Of a stretch of 64,000 nt of DNA, positions 23,323-32,082 are shown piece by piece. Every line of letters starts with the position of its first letter. Position 1 is the stretch's first letter. Under the pieces are notes generated by a model that worked only from the letters and a program-made list of their open reading frames with translations, was not told where the DNA came from and ran no database searches. Source of the stretch: Palsa-504 sp963806335 (GTDB taxonomy: Bacteria > Actinomycetota > Actinomycetes > Streptosporangiales > Streptosporangiaceae); the NCBI GenBank assembly GCA_963806335.1, contig CAWDXO010000009.1, positions 62,001 to 126,000 on the forward strand, given 5' to 3'. Made by a program: the position numbers and the translations under genes.

Positions 23323-25272
23323 ATGACGCTCCCATCCGGTATCCCCATCGGTGAGCTGGATCCTGGCATCCGCCCGCAAGACGACCTGTTCCGGCATGTC
23401 AACGGCCGGTGGCTCGCGCGGACCCAGATCCCCGCCGACCGGGCGCGCGAAAGCGCGTTCCGGATTCTGGCTGAAGAGGCTGAGAACGCGGTGCGCGAGA
23501 TCGTGGAAGAGGCCGCGGCGGCGCCAGAAGGCAGCGAGGAGCGAAAGTTCGGCGATGTGTATGCCAGTTTCATGGACGCGGACCGAGCGGAGCGGCTCGG
23601 CTGGCAGCCCATCAGCCAGACGCTCGCGGCGGCTCGGGCTGTCACCTCCATTCCGGCGTTGCTAGAGACGCTCGGGCGGCTGGAGCGGCTGGGAATCGGG
23701 GGCCTGTACCGGCTCTTTGTTGATACCGACCCTGGCGACCCGGAGCGTTACCTGGTGTTTTTCGAGCAGGCTGCTATCTCGCTGCCGGACGAGAGCTACT
23801 ACCGCGAGGAGCGGTTCGCTGGCGTCCGCGACGCGTTCGCTGGTCATGTGCAGCGAATGTTCGAGCTGGCCGGGTTGCCGGACGCCGACCGGGCAGCCAG
23901 ACGAGTGCTCGCGCTGGAGACGGCGGTGGCTGGGCACCACTGGGACAGCGTCGCGAGCCGCGACCGCGAGAAGACTTACAACCTGTTCACCTGGACCGGC
24001 GTGCTGTCCGAGGGGCCGGACCTGCGGCGGTGGCTGGCGGCCCTGGACCCGCCCGCTGGCGCCTTCGACGAGATCGTGCTCCGCCAGCCGGGCTTCAGCG
24101 CCGGGCTGGCTTCGTTGCTCACCGCCGAGCACGTTCCGGCGTGGCGGGACTGGCTGTGCTGGCAGGTGATCCACAGCGCTGCCGGGTATCTGTCCGAGGC
24201 GTTCGTCCAGGAAGATTTCGGCTTTTACGGCCACATCCTGAGCGGCACCCCCCAGCTGCGCGAGCGCTGGAAGCGGGGTGTCTCGCTGGTCGAGTGGGCG
24301 ATGGGGGAAGCTGTCGGCCGGGCCTACGTCGGCCGGCACTTTCCACCTGGGGCCCGGGAGCGGATGGATGCCCTGATAGCCAACTTTCTCGAGGCCTACC
24401 GCCAGAGCATCAACAAGCTTGAATGGATGGGGGCAGGCACCCGCCGGCGGGCCCTGGACAAGCTCGGGAAGTTCACGCCGAAGGTCGGCTACCCGGATAG
24501 ATGGCGGGACTACTCCAGCCTCAGGATCGACCCGGCGGATCTCATGGCCAACGTGCGGGCGGCTCATGCTTTCGAGTTCCGCCGGCAGCTGGACAAGATC
24601 GGCAAACCGGTCGACCGCGATGAGTGGCACATAACCCCCCAGACGGTCAACGCCTACTACAACGCGGGCATGAACGAGATCGTGTTCCCGGCTGCGATCT
24701 TGCGGGATCCGTTCTTCAATCCCGGCCGCGACGATGCGGCCAACTACGGAGCGATCGGCGCGTTCATCGGCCACGAGATCGGCCACGGCTTCGACGACCA
24801 AGGTTCCAGGTACGACGGTGACGGCAGGCTCACCGACTGGTGGAGCGCGGCGGACCGGCAAGCGTTCGAAACCCGGACCCGGTCGCTGATCGAGCAGTAC
24901 AACGGCCTGGCGCCGAAGCAGACTCCTGACCAGCATGTGAACGGAGCGCTGACGATCGGGGAGAACATCGGCGACCTCGCAGGCCTGGGCATCGCATGGA
25001 AGGCCTATCAGGTGTCGTTGCGCGGCCAGGAGGCACCGGTAATCGACGGTCTGACCGGCGGCCAGCGCTTCTTCATGTCGTGGGCTCGTGCCTGGCAGCA
25101 AAAGACCCGGGACGAGGAAGTCATCCGGCTGCTCGCCATCGACAAGCATTCCCCCGGCGAGTTCCGTTGCAACCAGATCGTGCGGAACCTCGACGAGTTC
25201 TACGGCGCGTTCGATGTCGGCGCTACCGACAAGCTGTGGCTCGAACCTGCAACCCGGGTCCGTATCTGGTAG
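23323..25272 (+). CDS. pepO: M13 family zinc metallopeptidase (PepO/neprilysin type)
   Basis: 649 aa. The N-terminal domain (PQDDLFRHVNGRWLARTQIP) is followed by the catalytic domain with NAYYNAGMNEIVFPAAIL, HEIGHGFDDQG at H484-E485-H488, GENIGDLAGLGIAWKAY (third zinc ligand Glu) and the C-terminal DEEVIRLLAIDKHSPGEFRC. All catalytic residues are present. No signal peptide or membrane helix is seen, so it should be cytosolic like many actinobacterial PepO proteins. Start at ATG 23323; the longer frame from 23251 has no ribosome binding site. Confidence 0.9.
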   Translation: MTLPSGIPIGELDPGIRPQDDLFRHVNGRWLARTQIPADRARESAFRILAEEAENAVREIVEEAAAAPEGSEERKFGDVYASFMDADRAERLGWQPISQTLAAARAVTSIPALLETLGRLERLGIGGLYRLFVDTDPGDPERYLVFFEQAAISLPDESYYREERFAGVRDAFAGHVQRMFELAGLPDADRAARRVLALETAVAGHHWDSVASRDREKTYNLFTWTGVLSEGPDLRRWLAALDPPAGAFDEIVLRQPGFSAGLASLLTAEHVPAWRDWLCWQVIHSAAGYLSEAFVQEDFGFYGHILSGTPQLRERWKRGVSLVEWAMGEAVGRAYVGRHFPPGARERMDALIANFLEAYRQSINKLEWMGAGTRRRALDKLGKFTPKVGYPDRWRDYSSLRIDPADLMANVRAAHAFEFRRQLDKIGKPVDRDEWHITPQTVNAYYNAGMNEIVFPAAILRDPFFNPGRDDAANYGAIGAFIGHEIGHGFDDQGSRYDGDGRLTDWWSAADRQAFETRTRSLIEQYNGLAPKQTPDQHVNGALTIGENIGDLAGLGIAWKAYQVSLRGQEAPVIDGLTGGQRFFMSWARAWQQKTRDEEVIRLLAIDKHSPGEFRCNQIVRNLDEFYGAFDVGATDKLWLEPATRVRIW

Positions 25273-25570
25273 CCGGGGCCACACTGCCACGCAGCCCGCC
25301 GACGGTCGCGACCAGCGCCGCCATGGGCCACGCCGGGTCATCGCGGCCGGCCAGGCCGGCCAGGTCTCGGCCGAATACGAAGCGCTTGACGAAGACCGAG
25401 CGTCTCAGGAAGAGTTTGTTCACGGCGGCGACCGGTCGCCGAGCTGTGGAACATCCGCCCCAGTCGGGGTTCCATTGGCGAAGGGGATTCGCCCTCTCGG
25501 TCGTCAATGTCACAGGCCACTTCCAACACCGCGTCGCTGGGGGACGAGGGTGTCAAGGGGAGGCTTGTCC

Positions 25571-26644
25571 ATGACCAAGGACGCCAGCTTCAAGAAGGTT
25601 GTCCGGCGCCACGCCGAGGAGACCGGGCAGCGCTACACCGAAGCGCTGACGGATCTCGAGGGTCTCGGTGCGCGAATGCACCACGAGCCAGTTCCTGAGC
25701 GGCTACTCGCTCATCTCCGGGATCGCTACGGTGTTGCCCCGGTCGCCGCGACCAAGCTCAGTGTGCACAAGACCTACGTGTTCCGCATCGACCGCAATGA
25801 CGGCAGCCCGTGGGTCGCCCGCGCGTTCCCTCCCGCTCGGCCGCGTGCCGGTGTTGAGGGCGACGCCGCGATCCTGCGATTCCTGGAGCGGCAGGACTAT
25901 CCCGCGGAGCGCCTGGCGGTCGACGATGCGGTATCTGACTTCGATGGCAGCGCGGTCCTCGTGACGCGGTTCGTCGAAGGCGCCCCGCTCCCCGACGGTG
26001 CCGCGAAGTTCGCCATGATGGGTGAGCTGCTCGGACGGCTACACGCGCTGCCGTACGACGAAACCGCTGGCCGCCCGGGTGGAGCGAGTGGTGAGGACCC
26101 GGGCCGTGAGGGCACGCCGCGTCAGGACCTGCTGGCCGCCCTGTCGTTTCTCGACGACGTCGACACGAGGGTCGCGGCCACCGAGCGCGAGCGATTCGAG
26201 CAGCTCCGCGACCAGGTGCGCTCGGCCGACGACGGCCACGGCCTTCCGGAAGGCTTGCTCCACGGAAACCTCCTCCACGCCCCCGATCATGCCGTCCTGA
26301 GCGAACAAGGGCCAGTCGCGATCAACTGGAAAGCGTCCGGACGCGGACCGCGCCTCGCCGACTTCGCTTACCTGATCTGGGGCACGGGTTCGTGGAACCC
26401 GCGTCGGCCGAACCAGGAGCGCATCGACGCTGCCGTCAACGCCTACCGCCGGCACCTCGAGCCGACCGACGACGAACTCGACCGGCTCGAGGCGGTCATG
26501 TACATCCGGACGCTCTACCTCACCTGTTTCGGCTACCGACGCGCCCTCACCAACGGCTCGACATTCAACGAGTGGGGCTTCATCGAACCACCCGAGTACT
26601 TCAGCTCCACCGCAGCCGCAACCCGAGCCGCGTTCTGCCGGTAG
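25571..26644 (+). CDS. APH-like phosphotransferase family protein with atypical catalytic Asp residues
   Basis: 357 aa. The ATG follows AGGGGAGGCTTGTCC. A short N-terminal helix (SFKKVVRRHAEETGQRYTE) precedes an APH/choline-kinase fold: TYVFRIDRNDGSPWVAR, SAVLVTRFVEGAPLP, GRLHALPYDE, then the catalytic loop LLHGNLLHAPD and VAINWKASGRGPRLADFAYL. In active members these read HGD and IDW/IDF; here both aspartates are Asn (N233 and N252). My recollection of actinobacterial homologues suggests the HGN form may be conserved in a subfamily. Kinase activity is therefore doubtful. Confidence 0.8.
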   Translation: MTKDASFKKVVRRHAEETGQRYTEALTDLEGLGARMHHEPVPERLLAHLRDRYGVAPVAATKLSVHKTYVFRIDRNDGSPWVARAFPPARPRAGVEGDAAILRFLERQDYPAERLAVDDAVSDFDGSAVLVTRFVEGAPLPDGAAKFAMMGELLGRLHALPYDETAGRPGGASGEDPGREGTPRQDLLAALSFLDDVDTRVAATERERFEQLRDQVRSADDGHGLPEGLLHGNLLHAPDHAVLSEQGPVAINWKASGRGPRLADFAYLIWGTGSWNPRRPNQERIDAAVNAYRRHLEPTDDELDRLEAVMYIRTLYLTCFGYRRALTNGSTFNEWGFIEPPEYFSSTAAATRAAFCR

Positions 26645-26793
26645 GTCGTCGGTGAGGCAAGGGAACGACGGTGGTTCGTCAGCGGCGCCCCGGGCCAGAT
26701 CCTCGCATCCTGCCGGATGGCCGGGCGGGCAAGCACCGGCGCGTCGAGCGCTGCTGACTGCCAGCCCGGTAACAGGACTGCTTCCCTGTTGTC

Positions 26794-27012
26794 TGTGCAT
26801 AAACATGTGGATGACTTGTGCGCAACGGCGCCAAGCCTGTGCATAAGCAGTGGAAATGCTGGGGATTCCGCTGCCTGGCCGCAACCATGACAGGGCCTTT
26901 ACCTGCGAGAGTGCGAGTCACATCCTGTGCATAAAGAGAAAATCGGAATTTTCCACATGCCACGCCGTAATAGGTAATAAATAAACCGAACGTTTATCGC
27001 AAGTTTATCCAG
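26794..27012. other. DnaA-box-like cluster with AT-rich stretch (origin-like)
   Basis: Four exact matches to the DnaA-box consensus TTWTNCACA: TTATGCACA (minus strand) at 26794-26802, 26838-26846 and 26926-26934, and TTTTCCACA (plus) at 26949-26957. TCATCCACA (minus) at 26806-26814 and TTGTGCGCA at 26816-26824 are near matches. They run into a strikingly AT-rich segment, 26931-27012, containing TAATAGGTAATAAATAAA and two TTTATC motifs. No dnaA, dnaN or rep gene is in the window. The whole interval 26645-27333 has no gene. Could be a secondary DnaA-binding locus, an integrated plasmid origin or a titration site. Confidence 0.55.
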
Positions 27013-27333
27013 CTGTAATTCGACACCAGGATCGTGAAGACACTGAACCGAGGGACGGTGAGCCGGGGCGCTTTTTGAAAGGGGAGCGCAAGCGCAACGG
27101 CGGCAAGCACCTACGGGACACGCTAGACGCTCGCTGACGGCAGGTTGGTATGTCCGGTACCGGCCGATCACAGCGGCCCGGCCAGCATAGTCGGCCGAGT
27201 CGGCGCGATCGGAGCCCGGCCCGCCTGGGACGCGCAGCGGTCGCCCAGTACCTCATCCCGCTGCGTTGCCAGTCCCTGGGCAGGTTACCCGCAGCTGCAT
27301 GGCGCTCATCCCTGGCTCAACGGGAGGCCTTAC

Positions 27334-27927
27334 ATGAAGATCAAGATCCGGCAACACGACGCCAGCATGCCTCAGGAAGACGACTGGTCCCAGACGGGCG
27401 ACTGGCTCGGCGAGCTCCGCGACGATAACCGTGCCAAGCCGCCAGGCAATGGCCACGCCGAACCAGACGGCACTGATGATCCCTGGCCTGAAATCCTCGC
27501 TGAGGCCTATGCCCGCACTGAGGCAGGCGAGGCAGCCGTGATGCCGACCGCAGTTATGACGACGTGCCTGGAGACGGGACCCGAACAGCTTGCGGTCACC
27601 CCTAGTCCCGCGGCGGCGAAACCATTGCCGGCCATGCAGCGCAACCGTCCCCGGCCGTTGGAGGTAGCTCAGTGCTCCATGTGCGGCATCGCGCTTCCGC
27701 TAGGTCTGTTGGTCCCTGATGGCGGTCAGGCGTGCGCCGACATCCTCTGGTACTGCAAGGACGCCCTGTCGTGCACGGAACGCTGGACAACAGCCCATCC
27801 GCCGGGACACGCACACATGCCGGCGGCTTCCGACGATGCCTTCGCAGGTGCCAGGGAAGCGGTCCCCGATAAAGCGTGGGCGGAGCGGCCGGGCAGCATG
27901 TTCGAAGCGGCACAACCCGCCACGTAA
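27334..27927 (+). CDS. Hypothetical protein with C-terminal Cys motif
   Basis: 197 aa. A polar, disordered-looking N-terminal part (EDDWSQTGDWLGELRDDNR) is followed by a compact motif with CSMCGIALPLGLL and, after ADILWYC, KDALSCTERW: a CxxC pair and two more Cys, likely a zinc ribbon. The motif is conserved in small actinobacterial proteins of unknown function. ATG 27334 has a GGGAGG ribosome binding site; the frame extends upstream but without support. Confidence 0.65.
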   Translation: MKIKIRQHDASMPQEDDWSQTGDWLGELRDDNRAKPPGNGHAEPDGTDDPWPEILAEAYARTEAGEAAVMPTAVMTTCLETGPEQLAVTPSPAAAKPLPAMQRNRPRPLEVAQCSMCGIALPLGLLVPDGGQACADILWYCKDALSCTERWTTAHPPGHAHMPAASDDAFAGAREAVPDKAWAERPGSMFEAAQPAT

Positions 27928-28582
27928 CCGACCCGCAGCCAAGTGCGGCGCGGATCGCGGGGAGCCCATCTACGAACGCCGGGCCATGAGGGTGTGCGGG
28001 ATGCCTGGATCAGCCCGATCGATATCTCCGCCCGGTGTTGTCACGACCTGGGATCGCATCGTGTCGGCGGGCCGTTGCCAACGTCTGGTGCCTGAAGCCG
28101 CAGACTCCAACGGGTAAGGCTCATAGAAGTTTTGTAACACGAGAATGTCGGCTCCCGCGGGATCGAGCCGACACGCCGACGAGGCGGAAATCCGTGTAAT
28201 AACCGTGCTTGACCCGTAGTTTCTGGCCATGCTCATTAATCATGACCCGCCACGATACGAGGCGCTGGCCGCGCCGGCCGCCTCGCTTATCCAGCGCGAG
28301 AGCGGACCACTCGAGCGTCGGCATGTAACGAATATGCGCAGAGGGCTCCCGGCTAATGGCCTGCCTGCCGTCCCGCCCAGGACGTGGGGCGAAGACGACA
28401 CTCCTGTGTACTGGGCGACCGTTCAGGCAATGGCTTCGGGCAGGCGGCGGGGTGGATAATGCCGGCCCCTGTCATATGAGGTTGTCGCATTAACCTTGAC
28501 CACGGACGTAAAGCTCACCCAACGCGGTACCGACATATTAATCTCCGCTTTGAGGGGTCGGCGAAGCCGGCGGAAGCCGGAC
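27928..28582. other. Intergenic region with one strong inverted repeat
   Basis: About 655 bp between convergent genes. Apart from the hairpin at 28146-28173 nothing is recognised. A plus-strand frame at 28229-28459 lacks support. Confidence 0.4.
28146..28173. terminator. 9-bp perfect inverted repeat
   Basis: TGTCGGCTC (28146-28154) and GAGCCGACA (28165-28173), 10-nt loop. It lies between two convergent genes, so it may act as a terminator, though no U-tract follows. Confidence 0.35.
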
Positions 28583-29821
28583 TCAGTCGCGTTGGCTGAT
28601 CCACAGCGATACGTGGGCGGGTTCCAGGGCCTGGTGCACGACAGTGGCCAGGTCATCGCGGACTGCGTCCAGGTCGACCGCGTCTTTCAGGCGGGCCGCG
28701 AATGCGGCGACGGTCTGGTCGGCGTCATAGCGGGCCCGGTTGAACCGCCGGTCCACCGCCCGCTGCACCCGCCGCCGGACCGGGCTGAACAGGGCCGCGG
28801 CGGCCAGGGTGGCAGCGGCCACGGCCACCGGGGTGTGCAAGCCGAACACCTGGGTGGCCAGCAGCACCAGCCCGGCGTAGATCCCGACCAGCAGGCCGGT
28901 CACGATCGCGTAGGCCAGGGTCCGGGAGATGATCCGGTCGATGTCATATAGCCGGTACTTCAGGATCCCGACGCCGATGCCGACGGGCAAAGCGGCCACC
29001 CCGAGGCCGAGCACGTTGATCATCACTTGTTCCACACCCGGGATGTCGGGGTTGAGAGTCCCAGACAAGACCTCGGTGCCACCGGCAACAATGCAGACCA
29101 CGGCCCCGCTCATCAGCCACTTCAGCTGCTGGCGCCGCTCACCGCCCGCGCCCCGCCAGCTGGGAACCAGCCGGCCCAGGAAGGCCAGCCAGAACACCAC
29201 CAGAAGTGGCAGGATCACCGCCTCGGCCCAGGGCAGCCAGGCGGCGCTGCCTGAGGGGTGGTCGATCACGGAGAGGTCGCCGTTGGGCATGATGTGGATG
29301 TTGTGCCCGGCGATGGCGCGGACCGTCACCGCATAGATGCTCAGCAGCCAGCAGGCGCCGACAACAAGGTAGGCACGCACCACCCACCGCCAGCGCCACG
29401 ATGCGAGCCGGCCGTCCGGGAAGAGCAGGACCACGAGGCCGAAAGCCACCACGGCCGGGGCCCACAGCGGGGAGAACAGCAGCACCGCCGGGCCTAGCGG
29501 CAGCATTCCGTGCCGGAGACGGTAGTCGGCTACCGCGTAAAGCCCGCTGTCAATGCTGAGCCCCAGGCACGCCGCAATGCCGAGCAGGAGCCAGCCTGCG
29601 GGGTTGCGCGGCTGGTGTCCGGCAACTACCACGCCGACCCCCGCGCAGGCTATGACGATCACCATTGTCGACGCCGCCCAGGCGTCGTTCAGCGTTAGCT
29701 GGCGGGCTGCGATGGACAGCGGAACGAACCCGGCCAGCAGCATCACTACCAGGCCGGCGAGCAACCCGACGGCTACCGATGACGGCACCCGGAGCCGACG
29801 TCTCGCCACGATGGTGGTCAT
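28583..29821 (-). CDS. Membrane protein, sensor-kinase-like input region without kinase (paralogue 2)
   Basis: 412 aa, about eight to ten hydrophobic helices in residues 10-310, then a cytosolic tail PVRRRVQRAVDRRFNRARYD, ADQTVAAFAARLKDAVDLDA and LEPAHVSLWISQRD. This is the part that precedes the catalytic domains in some actinobacterial histidine kinases; here it stops where the kinase would begin. ATG 29821 overlaps the stop of its upstream paralogue (ATGA), so translation is coupled. Role unknown; it may pair with a separate kinase. Confidence 0.75.
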   Translation of the reverse strand: MTTIVARRRLRVPSSVAVGLLAGLVVMLLAGFVPLSIAARQLTLNDAWAASTMVIVIACAGVGVVVAGHQPRNPAGWLLLGIAACLGLSIDSGLYAVADYRLRHGMLPLGPAVLLFSPLWAPAVVAFGLVVLLFPDGRLASWRWRWVVRAYLVVGACWLLSIYAVTVRAIAGHNIHIMPNGDLSVIDHPSGSAAWLPWAEAVILPLLVVFWLAFLGRLVPSWRGAGGERRQQLKWLMSGAVVCIVAGGTEVLSGTLNPDIPGVEQVMINVLGLGVAALPVGIGVGILKYRLYDIDRIISRTLAYAIVTGLLVGIYAGLVLLATQVFGLHTPVAVAAATLAAAALFSPVRRRVQRAVDRRFNRARYDADQTVAAFAARLKDAVDLDAVRDDLATVVHQALEPAHVSLWISQRD

Positions 29822-31050
29822 GGGCCACTCTTCGTGATCCACACCGAGACGTGGGCGGGTTCCAGCGCCTTTGCCACCACACTGGCCAGGTCGGCTTGGA
29901 CCGAGTCCAGGTCCACGGCGTCTTTCAGCCGGGCGGCGAACGCGGCAATGGTCTGGTCGGCGTCGTAGCGGGCCCGGTTGAACCGCCGGTCCACTGCCTT
30001 CTGCACCCGGCGGCGCACCGGATTGAACAGTGCCGCCGCGGCGAGCGTGGAGGCGGCCACCGCGACCGGCGTGTGGACCCGGAGCACCTGGGTGGTCAGC
30101 AGCACCAGCCCGGCGTACACGCCGACCAGCAGGCCGGTCACGATCGCGTAGGCCAGGGTCCGGCTGATGATCCGGTCGATGTCATACAGCCGGTACTTCA
30201 GGACCGCCACGCCTATTCCGACCGGCAGGGCAGCGATGCCGATCACGAGGACGTCACTGACCACCTCCCCGACGCCGTGCGGCAGGGCGCCGGCCGGGAT
30301 CGCGGCCAGGAACGAGATGAGGGCCGCGGCGCCCCCGGCCATCAGCCAACTGAGCTGCTGACGCCGTTCGCCCGTCGCGCGCCGCCGGTTCATGACCTGG
30401 TAGCCGACCGCAAGAATCCAGGACGCGAAAAAGATCAGCCCGACGGGCGCGAAGAAAACCGAATATGCGCCATTGGAGAGGAGGAGCTGGCCGCTGGTGT
30501 CCACCTGGGTGTGATGGTGGGTGATCGCGTATACCGACATCTGGGCTAGCACGATCACGTCGGCTCCGGCGAGCGTCAGATATCCGGCCACCGCCCAGCG
30601 CCACCGGGGCGAGGGCAGCCGCCCGTCCGGGAACAGCAGGATGATCAGCGGGAGCAGCCCGAGGGTGGGCTCCGAGACGTGGTACAGGAACAGGATGACC
30701 GGGGCGAGCGGGAGCCGGTGGCCGAGCCGGTAGTTGAGCACGTCGTACAGTCCGCTGTCGACGTAGAAAATGAGGCCGACGCCGAGGGCGAGCATCAGCC
30801 AGCCGATCAGGTTTCGCGGCCGGTGCCAGGCGACGACCAGCCCTACTACCGCGAACGGCACGGCGACCGCGAACTGCGGGCCCCCCGAAGCCAGCGGATT
30901 CTGCCGGGCCGCGAGCGACAGCGGGATCACGGCAGCGGCCAGCAGCACCACCAGCAAGGCCAGGACGGACGCGGACGCCGGGGACGCCAGCCAGGAACGG
31001 CGGCCCCCAGCCCGCGCCGACGCCCCGTCGCTGGCGTTGCCTGCCCTCAT
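29818..31050 (-). CDS. Membrane protein, sensor-kinase-like input region without kinase (paralogue 1)
   Basis: 410 aa, same plan as its downstream neighbour. The helices are followed by LKYRLYDIDRIISRTLAYAI, VTGLLVGVYAGLVLL, NPVRRRVQKAVDRRFNRARY and AFAARLKDAVDLDSVQADLA, ending LEPAHVSVWITKSGP. The C-terminal 140 residues are nearly the same in both; the first ~240 residues differ more, mainly in the extracytoplasmic loops. Tandem duplication is likely. ATG 31050. No histidine kinase is within 10 kb, but LuxR-type regulators follow. Confidence 0.75.
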   Translation of the reverse strand: MRAGNASDGASARAGGRRSWLASPASASVLALLVVLLAAAVIPLSLAARQNPLASGGPQFAVAVPFAVVGLVVAWHRPRNLIGWLMLALGVGLIFYVDSGLYDVLNYRLGHRLPLAPVILFLYHVSEPTLGLLPLIILLFPDGRLPSPRWRWAVAGYLTLAGADVIVLAQMSVYAITHHHTQVDTSGQLLLSNGAYSVFFAPVGLIFFASWILAVGYQVMNRRRATGERRQQLSWLMAGGAAALISFLAAIPAGALPHGVGEVVSDVLVIGIAALPVGIGVAVLKYRLYDIDRIISRTLAYAIVTGLLVGVYAGLVLLTTQVLRVHTPVAVAASTLAAAALFNPVRRRVQKAVDRRFNRARYDADQTIAAFAARLKDAVDLDSVQADLASVVAKALEPAHVSVWITKSGP

Positions 31051-31230
31051 AAATCCGACGCTAGGCCCGGACCGTTCCGGGAACGTTACCGCTCAGCAAC
31101 CCAACCCCTCGCCTGGGCCGCAGGTTCACCAACTGGGCGTGAGGCGACCAGCACCATGTCACGCCACCACACCGGGCTCCCCTGACAAAGTGCTCAGCGC
31201 GACTTCTGGTCATCGAATCTGGCGAGCAGT

Positions 31231-31605
31231 TCAGGCTTGTAGGATGGCGACCTCGTATCGCTGGCAGTAGGGATCCCTGGTCACAAGGGTGAGATCCTCG
31301 CAGCGAGCCTGCGCGACCAGCATCCGGTCGAACGGGTCGCGGTGAATCAGCGGAAGGCGCCCGGCGGCGATCGCGTGGCTGAAATCGATCGGAAGCTCCC
31401 GGAATCCGCTGTCACGGACTCGGTCGGGAAGGTCCGCAGGCGCGCTGATCTTGCCGAGCGCCTGCTTGATGGCGATCTCCCAGATCGTCGCGGCGCTGAC
31501 ACGGACGTCCGGTTCGTGATCAAGCCGGTCCTTGATCTCCTCCGGTAGTCCCGGGTCGTCAGCTAGCCACCACAGCACAACGTGGGTGTCCAGCAGCAAG
31601 CTCAT
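31231..31605 (-). CDS. vapC: VapC-like PIN-domain toxin
   Basis: 124 aa PIN domain, predicted Mg-dependent RNase. Acidic residues at LLLDTHVVLWWLAD (D6), ATIWEIAIKQALG (Glu) and HRDPFDRMLVAQA (two Asp), plus VTRDPYCQRYEV, complete the active site. Its ATG at 31605 overlaps the antitoxin stop at 31602-31604 (ATGA), the standard type II toxin-antitoxin order. Confidence 0.92.
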   Translation of the reverse strand: MSLLLDTHVVLWWLADDPGLPEEIKDRLDHEPDVRVSAATIWEIAIKQALGKISAPADLPDRVRDSGFRELPIDFSHAIAAGRLPLIHRDPFDRMLVAQARCEDLTLVTRDPYCQRYEVAILQA

Positions 31606-31859
31606 GGAGTCATGCCGAAGTCGGCGGCGATGGAGTCGTTGACGGCGTCCGAGTCCCAGTCTGGGGCCAAGGTCAGCTGGCCGCGCAGCGACCCGCGCCC
31701 GCGCCGCTGGACTCTGCCCGCCAGCGGGATCACCTTTGCGACCGGGCGGCCGGCGCGGCTGATGATGATCTCCTCGCCGTGTTCGACCCGCTCGATGATC
31801 TGGGACAGGTGGGTCTTGGCATCGTGGATGTTGAACTGCGCGGCAGCGTCGCCCGACAT
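31602..31859 (-). CDS. vapB: Phd/YefM-family antitoxin
   Basis: 85 aa. FNIHDAKTHLSQIIERVEHG and IISRAGRPVAKVIPL is the Phd/YefM DNA-binding fold; the C-terminal RGSLRGQLTLAPDWDSDAV segment would wrap the toxin. Translationally coupled to the toxin. In this family the antitoxin-toxin complex represses its own promoter. The TTAGCTAACAGCTTAG patch at 31872-31887, a partial dyad (CTAA/TTAG), is a plausible operator. Confidence 0.92.
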   Translation of the reverse strand: MSGDAAAQFNIHDAKTHLSQIIERVEHGEEIIISRAGRPVAKVIPLAGRVQRRGRGSLRGQLTLAPDWDSDAVNDSIAADFGMTP

Positions 31860-32082
31860 GGGAAGCCTCCTTAGCTAACAGCTTAGTCCATCAGCCGCGC
31901 GAGCACGGAAACAGTAAGGGAAGGCGTCCGCACTTCATGATCCTCTCGCCCACCCTGAAGGCGGGCAGTGTCTTGATGAGGCTATGCGGATCAGTCAGCG
32001 ACTGAGGGCTCGCCGCTGCCACGTCGTCACCGCCGCCGGGCCTGTCTGCGGTCCTGCGGGCCACCGGCTTTATGGTTGCCTC

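Noticed and set aside
23662..25341. 559-aa minus-strand ORF
   Set aside because: Antisense to the M13 metallopeptidase, whose catalytic motifs are all on the plus strand.
28229..28459. 76-aa plus-strand ORF
   Set aside because: No ribosome binding site, no recognisable family and low-quality composition.
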